Assembly: GCF_001632365.1 (NCBI RefSeq)
Contig: NW_024468511.1
Span: 1,440,899 to 1,504,898, forward strand
From: Laetiporus sulphureus 93-53
Lineage: Eukaryota; Basidiomycota; Agaricomycetes; Polyporales; Laetiporaceae
Length of the DNA: 64,000 nucleotides
Direction: 5' to 3'
Shown here: piece after piece, positions 1 to 11,480 of the stretch
Position numbering within the stretch: the stretch's first letter is position 1
Layout: each line of letters begins with the position of its first letter
The notes under the pieces: generated by a model
What the model was told of the DNA's origin: nothing
The model's input: the letters and a program-made list of their open reading frames with translations, nothing else
Databases searched by the model: none
Program-made: the position numbers and the translations under genes

Positions 1-2149
1 TGAGTACAAGATGTCCAATATTCTGGACAAGCCTCTGTAGGTCCCGTTATGCTCGACAGCTACCCATAGCTGACCTCTGGACAGTGAATCTATTTTCGGC
101 TACATCACTGTACTTCCAGGTGCCTTCAGTGCCTATCGCTACATAGCTTTGCAGAACGACGCTATGGGCCAAGGCCCTTTACAGAAGTACTTCCTTGGAG
201 AGAAGATGGTAAGAGATGCGTCATCATACCTTTCGGTGTCACATCCTGATAAAGGCTTCCTCGTAGCACGGCGCGGGCGCCGATATCTTCACGGCCAATA
301 TGTATCTGGCCGAAGATCGAGTGAGCGTACATTCTGTTGTCTCTGTTGAGCCATGGCTGACTTTTGTTCAGATTCTCTGCTGGGAGCTTGTCTCGAAACG
401 GGGCGGCTCATGGATCTTGCACTATGTAAAGTCCGCGTACGCAGTCACGGATGTCCCAGACCAGGTCCGTGCCTCCATTAGATCCTTCTGACGCATAGCC
501 GCTGATCGGCTGTCCATAGGTCCCAGAGTTGATCTCACAGCGCCGCCGCTGGCTGAACGGATCGTTCTTCGCAGCTATACATGGTACCGTCAAGTTCTAC
601 TATATCTACCGCTCGTCGCATACGCTGCTCCGAAAGTTCTGGATCCACGTCGAGTTCATCTACCAGACGTTCAACTTGTTCTTCTCTTGGTTTGCTCTTG
701 TGAGTGTGAAATCCGACTCCGACTTGAGATCGCCATTCATGAGGTCCTGCTACAGGGCAACTTTTATATCTTCTTCGTGATTCTGACCAGCTCATTGGAG
801 ACGTACTTTGGCAATCCGATCAAATACGTCAACATGGTCCTCAACTACTTCTATCTCGGTCTACTTATCATGTGCTACCTCCTGTCTCTTGGTAACCGAC
901 CTCAAGGGTCGAAATGGGGTTACACGCTTGCTTTTGTCGGTTTCGCGCTCATCACGGTCTACATGACGGTAACTCGCATGGCATGAGCCTCACGTATTGA
1001 TACTGATGGCCCTTTTCCTCGACATAGGTGGCCGCCTTCTTCCTCGTTTACGAAGAAGTGAAGGCTCTTGCGAAGGAGAAGGGCTCACTTGACCTTTCCG
1101 TCTTGTTCAGCAGCTCTATCTTCATAGACATCGTGGTCTCGTTGATGTCGACGTACGGGCTGTATGTCCTTGCGTCGCTCTTACACGTGCGTTTATGTTC
1201 TCTTGCCCTTGATCCCGCTGATGATGCGCCCAGTTTGAGCCATGGCATATGATCACTTCCTTCATCCAATACCTGTTGATGGCGCCGTCATACATCGCGG
1301 TATTGAACGTCTATGCTGTACGTCTCTTAAAATATCACGGTGTCGAGAAGCAATGTCTGACATTGTACCTTCCCCACTTAGTTCGCGAATGTACAGTCCG
1401 TACCGTTTTGGCACTCACAAGGAATTTCTGCTGATATCATGCCCTTACGACAGCGATGTCTCCTGGGGCACCAAGGGTGACAACAAGGTCTCCACTGATC
1501 TGGGTGTAATAAAGACGAGCAAGAACTCGAACGAGGTAGAGGTCGAAGTACCGACTGCAGAGACGGACATCAACGCTGCATATGAAGATGCCATTCACAT
1601 GCTGTCGACGAAGCCGCCGAGGGAAGACCCCAAGCCCGATCCACAAACGGAGCAAGAGGATTACTACCGCAGTTTCCGAACGAAGTGCGTCATGTCTTGG
1701 TTTTGTCAAGCTGGCTTGTTGCTGACATGCCTTGTTCGCGCAGCGTATGTCGTCTGATATCTCGTGGCTGAGGTGTTATTGACATTGACTGATGAACTGC
1801 AGGTGCTACTTGCGTGGACCCTCTCCAACGTGGGTAGTTCTGAGATATAGGCGAGTTAGGGGCTGACGTGCGTTTCTCTGCAGGGCCTCCTTGCGGCGAT
1901 CATAGTGTATGTGTATGCCCGCTGGCGAAAGAATAGCCATCTCACTAGACTCCTTTCCTAGAGCTTTGAATGACGAATCTTCGACGAAGGTGCTTGGCTA
2001 CATGGCCTTCATCCTGTACTCCGTTGCCGTACTGGCATGTGAGTATACTACTTGTTCTTGGCCCACCTTGTTGGTCTAACCGCTCGTCAGTCATCCGCTT
2101 TGTTGGATCAGCAGTATACATGCTCGTCCGTCTCTTCGCGGGTGAATGA
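1..2149 (+). CDS. CHS: Chitin synthase (GT2 family, division 1 type), 5' end outside window
   Basis: This is the catalytic C-terminal part and membrane domain of a chitin synthase, the plasma-membrane enzyme that polymerises UDP-GlcNAc into chitin. In order I see [11 protein letters not shown], a 48-nt intron (37-84), then [12 protein letters not shown] joined to [10 protein letters not shown], the acceptor motif EDR (near 315-323), TDVPDQVPELISQ, and the product-site motif QRRRW followed by LNGSFFA (near 538-570). Several hydrophobic segments follow (570-1310) and the tail contains the family motif WGTKGDNK (near 1461). Final exons give a last TM pair and stop at 2147-2149. At least eight short introns interrupt the frame. 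QRRRW plus EDR and the WGTKGDNK tail fit the class I-III group; I cannot assign the class. The N terminus lies upstream of base 1. The gene converges on the next one with 271 bp between the stops. Confidence 0.93.
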
Positions 2150-2420
2150 TCTGTATCAAGCATACCCGTTCTTGGATGCGCAGCACTCTCTTGCGCATGA
2201 TGATATGTATGACCTGATATGACTGTTGCTACCGATACCCTTGTACTTACCAGCAGTGCGCTGCACCGAGTTGACACCAGGAGCTGAACGATGGCATCAG
2301 AGTGGAGAGCGAGTGGGTTTGATTTGATACTGGCTGTATTGTACATGATGTGACTGCATCGGACCTGCGATACGAATATGCAACTCCACCCGTGTTTCTT
2401 CCATCCGTTGTCCGCTGCAA

Positions 2421-3503
2421 TCATACCCACTCTCGCGGGGTTTTGAGCACCTCGACGAGCTTTCCTTCCTCGCTGGCGTCTCCATCAGTTCCCAGATCGC
2501 TCATGTACTCCCATCTCGCCGTCTCCGGCAAACTCATGAGGACGCTCTCGATCCGTGCGCCAGGAGTGAGCATCCCGAAAAGCGTCCCCCTATCATATAC
2601 CAGATTGAACTCGACGTAACGTCCCCGCCGCAGGAGCTGCCATCGCCTCTGCCGGTCGTCGTATGGGGTCTTCATGCGGCGTTCGAGGATGGGGACGAAC
2701 GAGGGGACAAACGCATCGCCGAGGCTCTTGATCATCGCAAATATGTCGTCCGGTGTACGGGGGCGCTGACTATCAGCATCAGAGCCCTCGGCGAGGAAGC
2801 GCTTGTGCGGCTCGTCGCAGACGTCGTCAAAGAACATGCCGCCAATACCGCGCGCCTCACCGCGGTGCTTGATGAAGAAATACTCGTCGCACCACTTCTT
2901 GAACGTCGGGTACACCACCGTGCCGTGCGACGCACAGGCATCCTTGAGCGTCTTGTGCCAGTGCAGGGCGTCCTCCTCGTACAAATAGGACGGGGTGAGG
3001 TCAGAGCCGCCGCCGAACCACCAGGCGACGACCTTGCCTTGTGCGTGCTCCTCCTCGGGGCTCTCCGCGGAGGGCTCGGTGATCTCGAAGTATCGATAGT
3101 TGGCGTGCACGGTGGGCGAGTGCGGGTTGCGGGGATGGATGACGAGGCTGATGCCCGCGGCGAAAAAGGGGAGGTTGCCGGTGAGGCCCTCCATCGAGCC
3201 GTGGTCCGCGCGCATCTGCTTCACGGCGGCGGGCGGGAGGGTGCCGTGCACGATGGAGATGTTCACGCCGCCTTTTTCGAGCACGGTGTTCTGCAGTGCG
3301 GCGGCCGCCTCGGACACGGTGGGGTGGGGGACGGCGAAGACGCAGGAGAGACCGCGGCCTCCTTGCGCGCGCACCCAGGAGTCTCGCTTGAATGGAGGCG
3401 CATTCGGGTCGACTTTCTCGAGCGCGGTCACTATCTCGTCCTGCAATTTTGAGATGTACTCCTCGACTCGCTGTCTCATCGGTGTGGTGGAGGTCGACGC
3501 CAT
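2421..3503 (-). CDS. HEM13: Oxygen-dependent coproporphyrinogen III oxidase
   Basis: A single uninterrupted 360-codon frame encodes the haem-pathway enzyme that oxidatively decarboxylates coproporphyrinogen III to protoporphyrinogen IX. The family signature is complete: FKKWCDEYFFIKHRGEAR followed by GIGGMFFDD near residues 205-230. Other conserved blocks are GGRGLSCVF near residue 50, HANYRYFE near 135, WWFGGGSDLTPSY near 160 and GRYVEFNLVYDRGT near 300. The start at 3503 (MASTSTTPMRQRVEEY) gives a normal fungal length and no obvious mitochondrial presequence, as expected for the cytosolic yeast-type enzyme. Intronless, unlike almost all neighbours. An open frame on the opposite strand (2805-3452) is a compositional shadow. 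Confidence 0.97.
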   Translation of the reverse strand: MASTSTTPMRQRVEEYISKLQDEIVTALEKVDPNAPPFKRDSWVRAQGGRGLSCVFAVPHPTVSEAAAALQNTVLEKGGVNISIVHGTLPPAAVKQMRADHGSMEGLTGNLPFFAAGISLVIHPRNPHSPTVHANYRYFEITEPSAESPEEEHAQGKVVAWWFGGGSDLTPSYLYEEDALHWHKTLKDACASHGTVVYPTFKKWCDEYFFIKHRGEARGIGGMFFDDVCDEPHKRFLAEGSDADSQRPRTPDDIFAMIKSLGDAFVPSFVPILERRMKTPYDDRQRRWQLLRRGRYVEFNLVYDRGTLFGMLTPGARIESVLMSLPETARWEYMSDLGTDGDASEEGKLVEVLKTPREWV

Positions 3504-3975
3504 GGCTGGTGATGCGGAGAGATTTTCAGTGTTGCGCGGATAAATGTCGAGTTGGATGGCCTCGATTTGCGAGCTGGATGGGTCGAATTGTTTTCGAGGC
3601 GCGGCGAGGCGGCGGAAGCGAATCGTGCCACCGCGGATCGAGGCAGCATCAACTTCACGGTCACCTGACCTGCGTTATACGCGTCGCGTCGGGCGACCCG
3701 CCTTACGGTTGAAGCGCAACAGCGTCACAAATGAAGACATGTGTCAATTATCTGGGCGAGGTTCTTTGTAGTCATTCTAACACTATGCCTTACATGTAGA
3801 TCTAAACTACTTTACATATATACTACTCGGGCACACCGTGAGCTATGATCGTCGCAGTCAATAAAAGGTATGAAGTCGTAATGATAGCTGTACTTGCGTG
3901 AAGTAATGCATGAGACGAGAAGGGAATAACGATACATCATTGCAAAAACGTCATCATAATCCAAGGCGAACGAAG
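3504..3975. other. Intergenic, HEM13 promoter side and MFS 3' side
   Basis: This 472-bp stretch holds the upstream region of HEM13 and the 3' flank of the transporter gene. I see AT-rich sequence at 3770-3960 consistent with untranslated or terminator sequence, and no convincing gene. Confidence 0.4.
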
Positions 3976-5602
3976 TCAAACACGAGCACTTAATCTGCGG
4001 TCTATTTTGAGCCTTGCCAATAGCATGAAGAGAGATCCCGTGAGAACCGTCGCGCCGCTTAGGACGATCAGGCCAGTGTAGGAGCCGTGCGCGTGCTTCA
4101 CGAGTGCTCCAGCGGCGGGACCACCTCCTAATGATCTGCGGCGACGTCAGTGACTCGTGGCGCTTGGATGACTCACAAACTCACGGAAAAGAGATAATTG
4201 TGTATAGCATTCCGACGCGTGTCCCAACCGACTGTATTTCAGATATTTGCGCCACACAAGAGATGATGAGGGCGTTGAATCCACCGGAGAAGAAACCAAA
4301 GAGGGCTGCGTATACGACAATCGAGGCTAGGTCCTTGCACGACGTCCACAGTGCCAGCGTGAGCAATCCTGATAGGAACACGCAAGGCACGATGATGTTG
4401 AATCGCCCGACAGTGTCGGACAACAGCGAAGGGAGCAGGCGCCCAGGAACGCTCCCGGCGTTCAAGATCGCCAACACGTAAAAGGCCGTAGTGGTCGGAA
4501 CAGAATGAGAGATGGAGTAGTCGACGATGTAGAAGTTCGGCATGAACAATCCTTTAGACACATCATCAGCGCAAATCCCGCCAAGGCGTCCGATCAGAGA
4601 GAGTGCACCTACCAAACGATATGAAGATGCTTCCGACAGCAACGATGGTGAATCGGACATCTCGGAACGATTCAATGTCAAACCAGGCTCGCTTCCGTGG
4701 CCCGGGAGGGAGGCGGCTCCTCACTGTGACCAGCGCTACGGTGCTGAGCGCCAGACAGATGAATGCGGATATTCGCACTGCCCAGCCAAAACCGACCAAG
4801 GAGAATAGCCGGCGGTACATGATCGGATATATCACGCCGCCTGGGAGACAGCCTCGTCCGTAAATCACTCGGGACGCGTCAGATAGTGCAGCGTACCTAT
4901 TCCAGAGCCTGTCATGGCTATGCCAATCGCGGTCGCTCTGTACCTCTTGAAATGCGTTGCGATGGCAGAGAGGGACGGGTAGAAGCTGCGGAGATGTCTA
5001 TTGTCAGGTTGATGTCTGCCAGACGCGGAGTGATTTCCACACGTACACCATTCCAATTCCTAACCCGGTTAGAATTCCTTGGCACAGGACGTACTCATAA
5101 TAGGAGGTACAAATGCTCGTAATCATCATACTGAAGATGAGGACGAGTGTGCCTGGTATCATGAGAAACCGGGGACCACGCTCATCGGTTATTCGACCAA
5201 TGAAGCCACCCTGCGACAATTTCCACGATTAAATCCAATCCCGTTACGAATTCTCAGAGAGGCACCGCTTACCGAAAAGAAGAACACCCATAATTGCAAG
5301 GAACCAATCCAAGAGATGGTGAAAGCCGGGTATGCTTGCAATTGATGCTCTGCGTACCACGATTGGAACGTGCCAAACGCGTTCAGCTGGCCGAAGGAGC
5401 AATACAGCGATAGGAATGCCCCCAGTACTGTGAGCCACGCCTGAATCCCGCCGTCCGGAAATTCGTCTTCTGCACGATCATCATGCGGCACCAAAGTGCG
5501 AGGAGACGAAGGTGCATAAGAATCGTCAACTGTCTCGTGAGTGTAGGACGTCGCGAGGCTCTGCCGTGGTTTCTCTGCATCAGCCATGGGGACAGGACCC
5601 AA
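3976..5602 (-). CDS. MFS transporter, monocarboxylate-transporter (MCT/MCH) type
   Basis: The spliced frame encodes a 12-TM major facilitator protein. The hydrophilic N terminus ends in DEFPDGGIQAWLTVLGAF, a hallmark of fungal MCT-like carriers. It continues with GTFQSWYAEHQL (TM1-TM2 loop), GGFIGRITDERGPR (the loop 2-3 signature), YPSLSAIATHFKRYRATAIG (TM4-5), GGVIYPIMYRRL, a central cytoplasmic loop with RLPPGPRKRAW, then PGRLLPSLLSDTVGRFN and GFFSGGFNALI in the second half. The last exon ends LARLKIDRRLSARV with the stop at 3976-3978. About six short introns are needed. The start could be 5602 or the in-frame Met at 5587. Fungal relatives carry monocarboxylates, riboflavin or other small molecules; the substrate here cannot be read from sequence. 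Confidence 0.88.
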
Positions 5603-6898
5603 ACGAGGTGGCGGATAGCAGAGGAGTCGGCAGGGCTGGGGTGGAAGGGAAGTTTCATGCTGACAGGGCCCACCTTATAATTGTTGTCTCGCGTTGACAG
5701 CAAGGCCGCCCGCAGCGGGACTCTGGATGGCTCACCACACGGCTATGGAGAGTGCCTTCTTGGGACCCGGACACTCGGGCCCGTCCGTGACTCGGGCTCC
5801 CAGCATTCGGTTAAGCCTTATGCCCACAACGACGTGGATGCGAACATGTCGGGCCCGCCTCTGTCGGTGCGCGCGACGTTGCGACGTGGGATAACATGCC
5901 GTACAGGTCCTCCCGACGGCTGTGCGGCTCGGAGAGCCTCGTTGCGATCGCTTAGAGACAAGCATGCGCGTTTCGCCCCCAAAGGAAAATAAGGTGTCGA
6001 TTTTGACATGCAAGAGCGGCGTTGACGCCAATACGGCGCTGATACACCTGTCAAATGTCCGGTCGGACGGATATGATTGATGGGCATCCTTGATAGGGGT
6101 GTGGATTATGCTCACCTGGCCTAGGTGGCGATGCAAGCACGCAGCATTGCATGCTAGCGAATGCACCTAACAGCCAGCATCGGCGTGAGCAAAGCGAGGA
6201 GACTTAGAGGAGACTAGGCCTACACAAGCTTATAACACTGGTACAAACCTGCCAGACATCGCATTGTGTTTGTTCCACCCGGCGCTGTATAGTAACGCTG
6301 GTAAATGATGGCGAATGTCGACCTTACGGATAGCTTTGTCCTGCTAGGGAAGGCTATTTGTCCGCCGGCGACTTGGTAAGACGTGATGCCGCGCGCGCAG
6401 TTGATCGGGAGAAGAACAGAAATGGAGGTAGGATCGCGACTGATCAATTATCTTCCCAACTTGCCGCGCTGAGTCATCAGCGGTGGCCACTACACGGAGG
6501 CGACTACACAATTAGAAAATAATGGAGCTATGATTCTCGTTTGACGTGTGCTCGCGCTCCATGGTCTCCTCAGGCGCGAAGGCGATATATTACAATCTGC
6601 ACATAGCAATTGCTAGATCTGGGTGTGATAGTACATGCATGAACACACCTGCAAGTTGTGTTGGAGTGAAGATCACCTCGGATTATGAGCATCGTTGCTA
6701 CTGAGACTGCCGCTTCGAATGACATTTTCTATGTTGACCTAGTAGTAGATCTAGATGGAACACACTTTGACCTGTTCCGAGGGCATCATGTGCAAAACGA
6801 TCGTTTTATGCTCTTTAGGAGAGTATCGATGTGTATAAAACATCTCCGAGAGGCGGCGTCTCAGAGAATTGTGCAGTCGATGATACGAAGAAAAAAAG
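5603..6898. other. Gene-free stretch between transporter and tRNA
   Basis: About 1.3 kb. The right part (6480-6850) is AT-rich. All open frames are short with no recognisable family or splice chain. The left end must contain the transporter promoter. Confidence 0.4.
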
Positions 6899-7002
6899 CT
6901 GCCCCAGTGAGGCTCGAACTCACGACCTTCCGATGTCATGCGGTAGAGTCTTGAGGCTCTGCATTAACAGTCGGACGCTGTGACCAACTCAGCCATGGGG
7001 CA
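6899..7002 (-). tRNA. tRNA-Asn (anticodon GUU) with 30-nt intron
   Basis: The minus strand folds into a complete cloverleaf. The acceptor stem pairs TGCCCCA (7002-6996) with TGGGGCA (6906-6900). The D stem pairs GCTG with CAGC, the anticodon stem pairs TCCGA with TCGGA, and the T arm is GTGAG-TTCGAGC-CTCAC. The anticodon loop is CTGTTAA, so the anticodon is GTT. A 30-nt intron (6935-6964) sits one base 3' of the anticodon, the standard nuclear tRNA intron site. The discriminator base is G (6899), as expected for Asn. Mature length is 74 nt before CCA addition. It is divergent from the ATP synthase subunit gene. Confidence 0.95.
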
Positions 7003-7421
7003 AGTAATGAACTTTTAGAGCTTAATATATATATTGTCAAATTCTGAAGGACTCCGAGTTGCTTCAGACGTGCTACGGACGCGCAGCATATATACTCGGC
7101 AAAAAGAAACGTTAGATTGACGATTGACTGAAAGGAAAAGTGTACTCGCTTTCAACATAAACTTTCTACACCAGAACTACCGGCTGGTGGACGCCGGCAG
7201 TGCGCGAAGCTTACCATGAAACTCCGAGCATGAATGAGTGAGATAGCTGGTAGGTAGCCTGCTGATACAAGTTGTTATAAGCGAACTTGGGTCAAATGTC
7301 AAAATCGGGTAGAGGCGGATGTCTATTTGTTCCGAACAAACAAAGGTGTGCTTCTCGCCGCAGACGTGCACGACGACGTTCTGCAAGGCTCACACTCCAC
7401 TCCCGTCTCCTCGTCGCCGAC
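7003..7421. other. Intergenic region between tRNA-Asn and ATP17
   Basis: 419 bp of upstream DNA shared by two divergent genes. AT-rich near the tRNA start. No gene seen. Confidence 0.4.
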
Positions 7422-7895
7422 ATGCATCCCTCTCTCGCCCGCCGATACTTGAGTAACCTGGTTCCGCCCAAAGTCGCGACGCCCAGTATCCTGGTGAGGA
7501 ATGGTTTCCGATCAACGAATGGACGTTGTGTGCTCAGGCAATACGCGACAGTCGTCCGGCTCTGGCGCAGGATTGGGCCCGCTCGTCAACTTCTACTCCA
7601 AGCTGCCCAAGGGCCCCGCGCCCGTGTCTGCCTTCGGCGGCGTCAAGCAGCGTTATTTCAACGGCAAGAACGCGTCTGCGGCACCGATTCTCTGGATCAT
7701 CCTTGGAGGCATGGCATTTGGGTACACCATCGACTATCAGAGTGCGTGCGATACGTGTATAGACACCGTGCGAATGACTGAACGCGCTTGTTACTTGTGC
7801 AGTGCACCTAAGTAAGCACGCAATGCATTCTCTGTGTTCGTTCACTTTTTTCATGATCGATTGTTGCAGAGCATCAGAAGAAGCACGCTCACTGA
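7422..7895 (+). CDS. ATP17: Mitochondrial F1Fo ATP synthase subunit f
   Basis: Four exons (7422-7493, 7552-7741, 7803-7811, 7870-7895) give an exact 98-residue protein. It begins MHPSLARRYLSNLVPPK, a basic mitochondrial leader. The family core LVNFYSKLPKGPAP is followed by FGGVKQRYFNGKNASAAP, a single TM helix (ILWIILGGMAFGYTIDY) and a charged tail QMHLKHQKKHAH. Subunit f is a small Fo membrane subunit of the stator/dimer region in the inner membrane. The 9-nt third exon is unusual but is required by phase: the Met codon is split over intron 2 and the next Lys over intron 3. All three introns have GT..AG borders. Confidence 0.9.
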
Positions 7896-9239
7896 TCGTT
7901 GGATGGCGGTCGAGACGTTTAGATGGCTGTAGCTGGCACGCCGAACCTTGTCTATATTATCGCAATGAACTCTGCAATCTTCACGTCGTGCATTGGTTCG
8001 TCTGCTCAAGGTGCTCGTCCCCCGCTCTATCAGCGACGGCATGCCGTGCCTATCGTGTTGCAGCTTATCTGAGGAGAGCGTTCTCCCTCATTGGCGTTGT
8101 GAATGCCGCTCACGAGCAGCGTCCAATCATCGCGCTTAATTGAACCAGCCGGCGTTCGCATTGGGATCGTCCACTTCTCGTGTGATAGTATCTGTGCCTT
8201 CTCGTGCTTGAGATACGCCATGACGTACAACAAGCTCTTTGCCTATCTTGACGTGAAAAGGGCGAGCTTGAAACGCTGTAAGTACCTGATTTCTATACTT
8301 GTCGCCATTCCGACCCGATCTTGCTTCAGATCTTCTCCGCTGTCACCATCTCGCAATTTTTCGTTTGGGATTGCCGCGCAACACAAGGACTTCTCACAGT
8401 GAGTTTCCTATGAAACCATACTTGTCAGTCATGACTCCCTGTATGTGTGATGCATCAGCACATTCTCAAACGATAGGGACAAGGGGCCGTCGGCACCCCG
8501 TCTCGTTGTACGAAGAGGGCATACTGGCAGCAGCGAGCTATTGATCCCTAGCTCTGTTAGCCCAGTCGGTGCACCTTGGGCTGCAAGGAAGAGCATTGTT
8601 CCCTTGTTTCACGCTACTGACTCTGCGTGAGATTGAATCTAGACGCGATTCATTAGCCAAAGCAGGAAATGAAACTGGCGTTGTCGTGTAAATGTCGTTG
8701 AAGGCCCATTAAGAGCGCCACAAGGCGTGCGTACAGACCCAGTGCAGCCGATTATTCATCTACTACATCAGCTCACAGACGTTTCAGAGCCAAGTGGTAT
8801 AGCATGGCGCCTGCCCCGTGTCCGGTCGACCGGTCAACGTTTCAACGTTGCGTCGATTTACATTGATTGACCTGGTGTTATATCGCAGAGACCGTGCTCA
8901 TCGGACGTGACAGGTAATATGCGGATGGCAAGCTATCACGCGTGCGGTGAGCCACACGCACTAAATCACGGCATTCCCGACATATGCGTCATTGTCTATC
9001 CTCGGGGTTATGCGTGTGTCGTTATTCGGCACAAGTGCCGATGCTATCTTCCCGGAAAGGAGTTGACCGTGATGACGTCTAACCTCGGGGATGCCGTGGG
9101 CACGGCACAAACGATGGGCCGAAGCTGTTTGCATTGCGACTAATGATACAATGGTGCAATAATAGAGGTCAACTTCCAGGTTGCTAATGACATGCGAACA
9201 GCTCAGGTCCATGCGAGATCCAGGGGAGGGAAAGAAACG
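7896..9239. other. Gene-free stretch
   Basis: About 1.34 kb with only short unrelated open frames on both strands and no splice chain or family motif that I can support. Confidence 0.4.
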
Positions 9240-10302
9240 TCAGGTCTGCAGAGTGCGTGCGGCCTTTGCTCGACATTGGAAGCATTCGTCCTTGACGACG
9301 TCGATGTCTTTTTGGACGTCAGGTCCGAAGTTCTGGATGACGGGAGAAGGGGGGAACCCGATGAGAACTGGCGCGGAAGGCGATGCGATGCGGAATTTAC
9401 TTTGATGCATGCAGGATCTCGGCAACCCTTGGGGTGCAAGATGCTCCGCTCACACTGGCTCGAGTTGCAGTCCATGATGGCAACGACGAGATGACGCTGG
9501 AAATGCTGTAAGGACAGGAGCACCGCTGATCAGCTGACCTGTGGCGTGAACGTTTACGAGGGAGAGGAGGCCATTACCCCACACTTCGACCACCGCGTTC
9601 CCTCTCTGTGCAGACAGTTCAGCGGCGGAGCATGAGCATAAGGACGTGGGTAGACGTACGCGATTCGTCGACACATTGTGCGGGTATACTTGTGCGGAGA
9701 TGGGACGGACTAAGGGAGAGGAAGATGTTCGTCGCGGTCGCACGGGAGTGGCGAGGTGGGAAGGGGGGATAGTAATGGGCTGGCTTCCTCGTCTTATATT
9801 GGCCTTCCAAGAAGCGCTGGGCTAATTTGCTCAGTGGCAGCATGATCAGAAACCACACGAGCGGGGTATGATTCAAGCACGCTGATCTAGCGGTACGCTC
9901 GGCTCGTGAGATTCCTCCGTCCCTCCGTCCCCATGTCCGCAATCCGTTACCGTCAATGAGATTATGAGAACCACGTCCAAGAATTCTGCAGCACGCCATC
10001 ATGCGATAGAACCTTCTGTTCCTCTATCGCCCGCTGTTGCAGCTGTGGACGGTTCTTCTTCTTTCCCCCATCTGAATACGCGGAGACGCGGCATTACTAC
10101 TACTGGCAGTGGCTTCTCCAGATAGCACATTCGTCGGATAACGCGTATGGCTCGACATGTCTGGGATGTCACCTCCTGGTACACGATTGCGGCACATTGC
10201 GTGCAGCTGGCGAAGCCAAAACAGCTTCGGATGACTCCACTTCGAGGTGACTATGAATACGACGACCCCTAGCACCAGCTCAAAGACTTGACTCATGCGC
10301 AT
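9240..10302 (-). CDS. Small single-TM Cys-containing protein, conserved basidiomycete type
   Basis: Exon 1 starts at 10302 with [18 protein letters not shown], a signal-anchor-like segment, then [13 protein letters not shown] and [12 protein letters not shown]. The 3' exons chain cleanly in phase: 9558-9605 ([16 protein letters not shown]), 9401-9505 ([27 protein letters not shown]) and 9240-9332 ([30 protein letters not shown], stop). Introns 9333-9400, 9506-9557 and 9606-9659 have good GT..AG ends; the exon or exons between about 9660 and 10100 are not fully resolved. The pattern of TM anchor, HTRYPTNV block, Cys pairs and final CxxC resembles a conserved agaricomycete family of unknown function that I recall but cannot name. 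Possibly a membrane-anchored lumenal or extracellular protein. Confidence 0.6.
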
Positions 10303-11480
10303 CGCCGCGCCCGTCCTTGTCCATCACATTTCGGGAAATTATATCGCGAGCCTCATGCTGGCACCTCCCTCTTGAGAGTGTGTGAAGGTCCTTGTGGCTC
10401 ACACGGATCGTGGTGTTGTCAACAACCGCACTGTGCCTGAACGCACACATCATTTATTCGCGGCTCATCGCCCATCCGCTCGATCACCCAAATTTTCTGC
10501 TTCGATGGTCGGCAATTCGAGGTCGCTATCTGAGATTTTCCGGAGTCCTAGGGTGCGCTGGTGCTATGACGCGAGCTTCGTCAGATTGCAGAGCGAGCGA
10601 GTGGCCCCGGGCGCGGACTACGCCTGAGGCTCACACGTTCGCTCGCGGCTCCGTACATATCTTAACCCACAGTCGGCGGCGGGACGATGAGGTACCCGTG
10701 TGTGTTCGATAAGCATGTGAGCATCAAGGGAACGTCCGACATCGATGCCCGCTGGACATGTACAAATCTGGAGTTCAGCACGCATCGATCTCTGAGCGTC
10801 GGGTTCGGCTCCTGGTCTGGGCGATATGATGGCCGCGTATCGGAGCAAGCTCACGGGAAGGTTTGGGACGTCGCCTTAAACATTCAGGCCTCCCCCCTTA
10901 GTCGCCGCGACGGCCGGTGCATATACGCGCCGCGCCGCGCATGGAGATACTTGCATACGCACTTACCCTGACTGAACAGTTTTCTCTTCCAGATACACAG
11001 AAACGATGCTGCCTGTAGCTTGCAAAGACCGACTCAAATATGTCGCATGGCCATGCCAATGCGAGTCGATACAGCACAGGAGGCTATCAATTGCATGCGC
11101 GCTGGTGTTGAAGGACCATGGAAAGTAGGATCGGCTCTCGTAAGGGCCGGGGCAGAGGATTCCTTACCTCCGAGAGAAAGGAAAGGAAGAGCACTTCGTA
11201 TTCGAGGCGTACCGTAGTAGAGGGTCTGACTTGTCATGGTAGCTCCAGTGCCTGACTTAGTCAAATCGGAGCGCCAGGTCGATGTATAAAAACTTAACCC
11301 ACGTTCTACCTCCGATGGTCAGCTGCCTTGCAGCGCCTGCCGTGCATGATCCGCGTTTGAATGGGGGAGAGCATCGGATCCTACCACTAGATGTTATCCA
11401 CCACTTCGATCGAGAGAAAGCATGGCGAAAGTAAATAGGTGAGCTGCTGCTATGCACATGCTTCGCCAGCAGGATGCAAA
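10303..11480. other. Gene-free stretch
   Basis: About 1.18 kb between the start of the small TM gene and the stop of GPI16. Short frames only; nothing supported. Confidence 0.4.

Noticed and set aside
2805..3452. 215-codon plus-strand frame
   Set aside because: Antisense of HEM13, an intact conserved enzyme; low-complexity Gly/Arg/Val composition of a GC-biased shadow.
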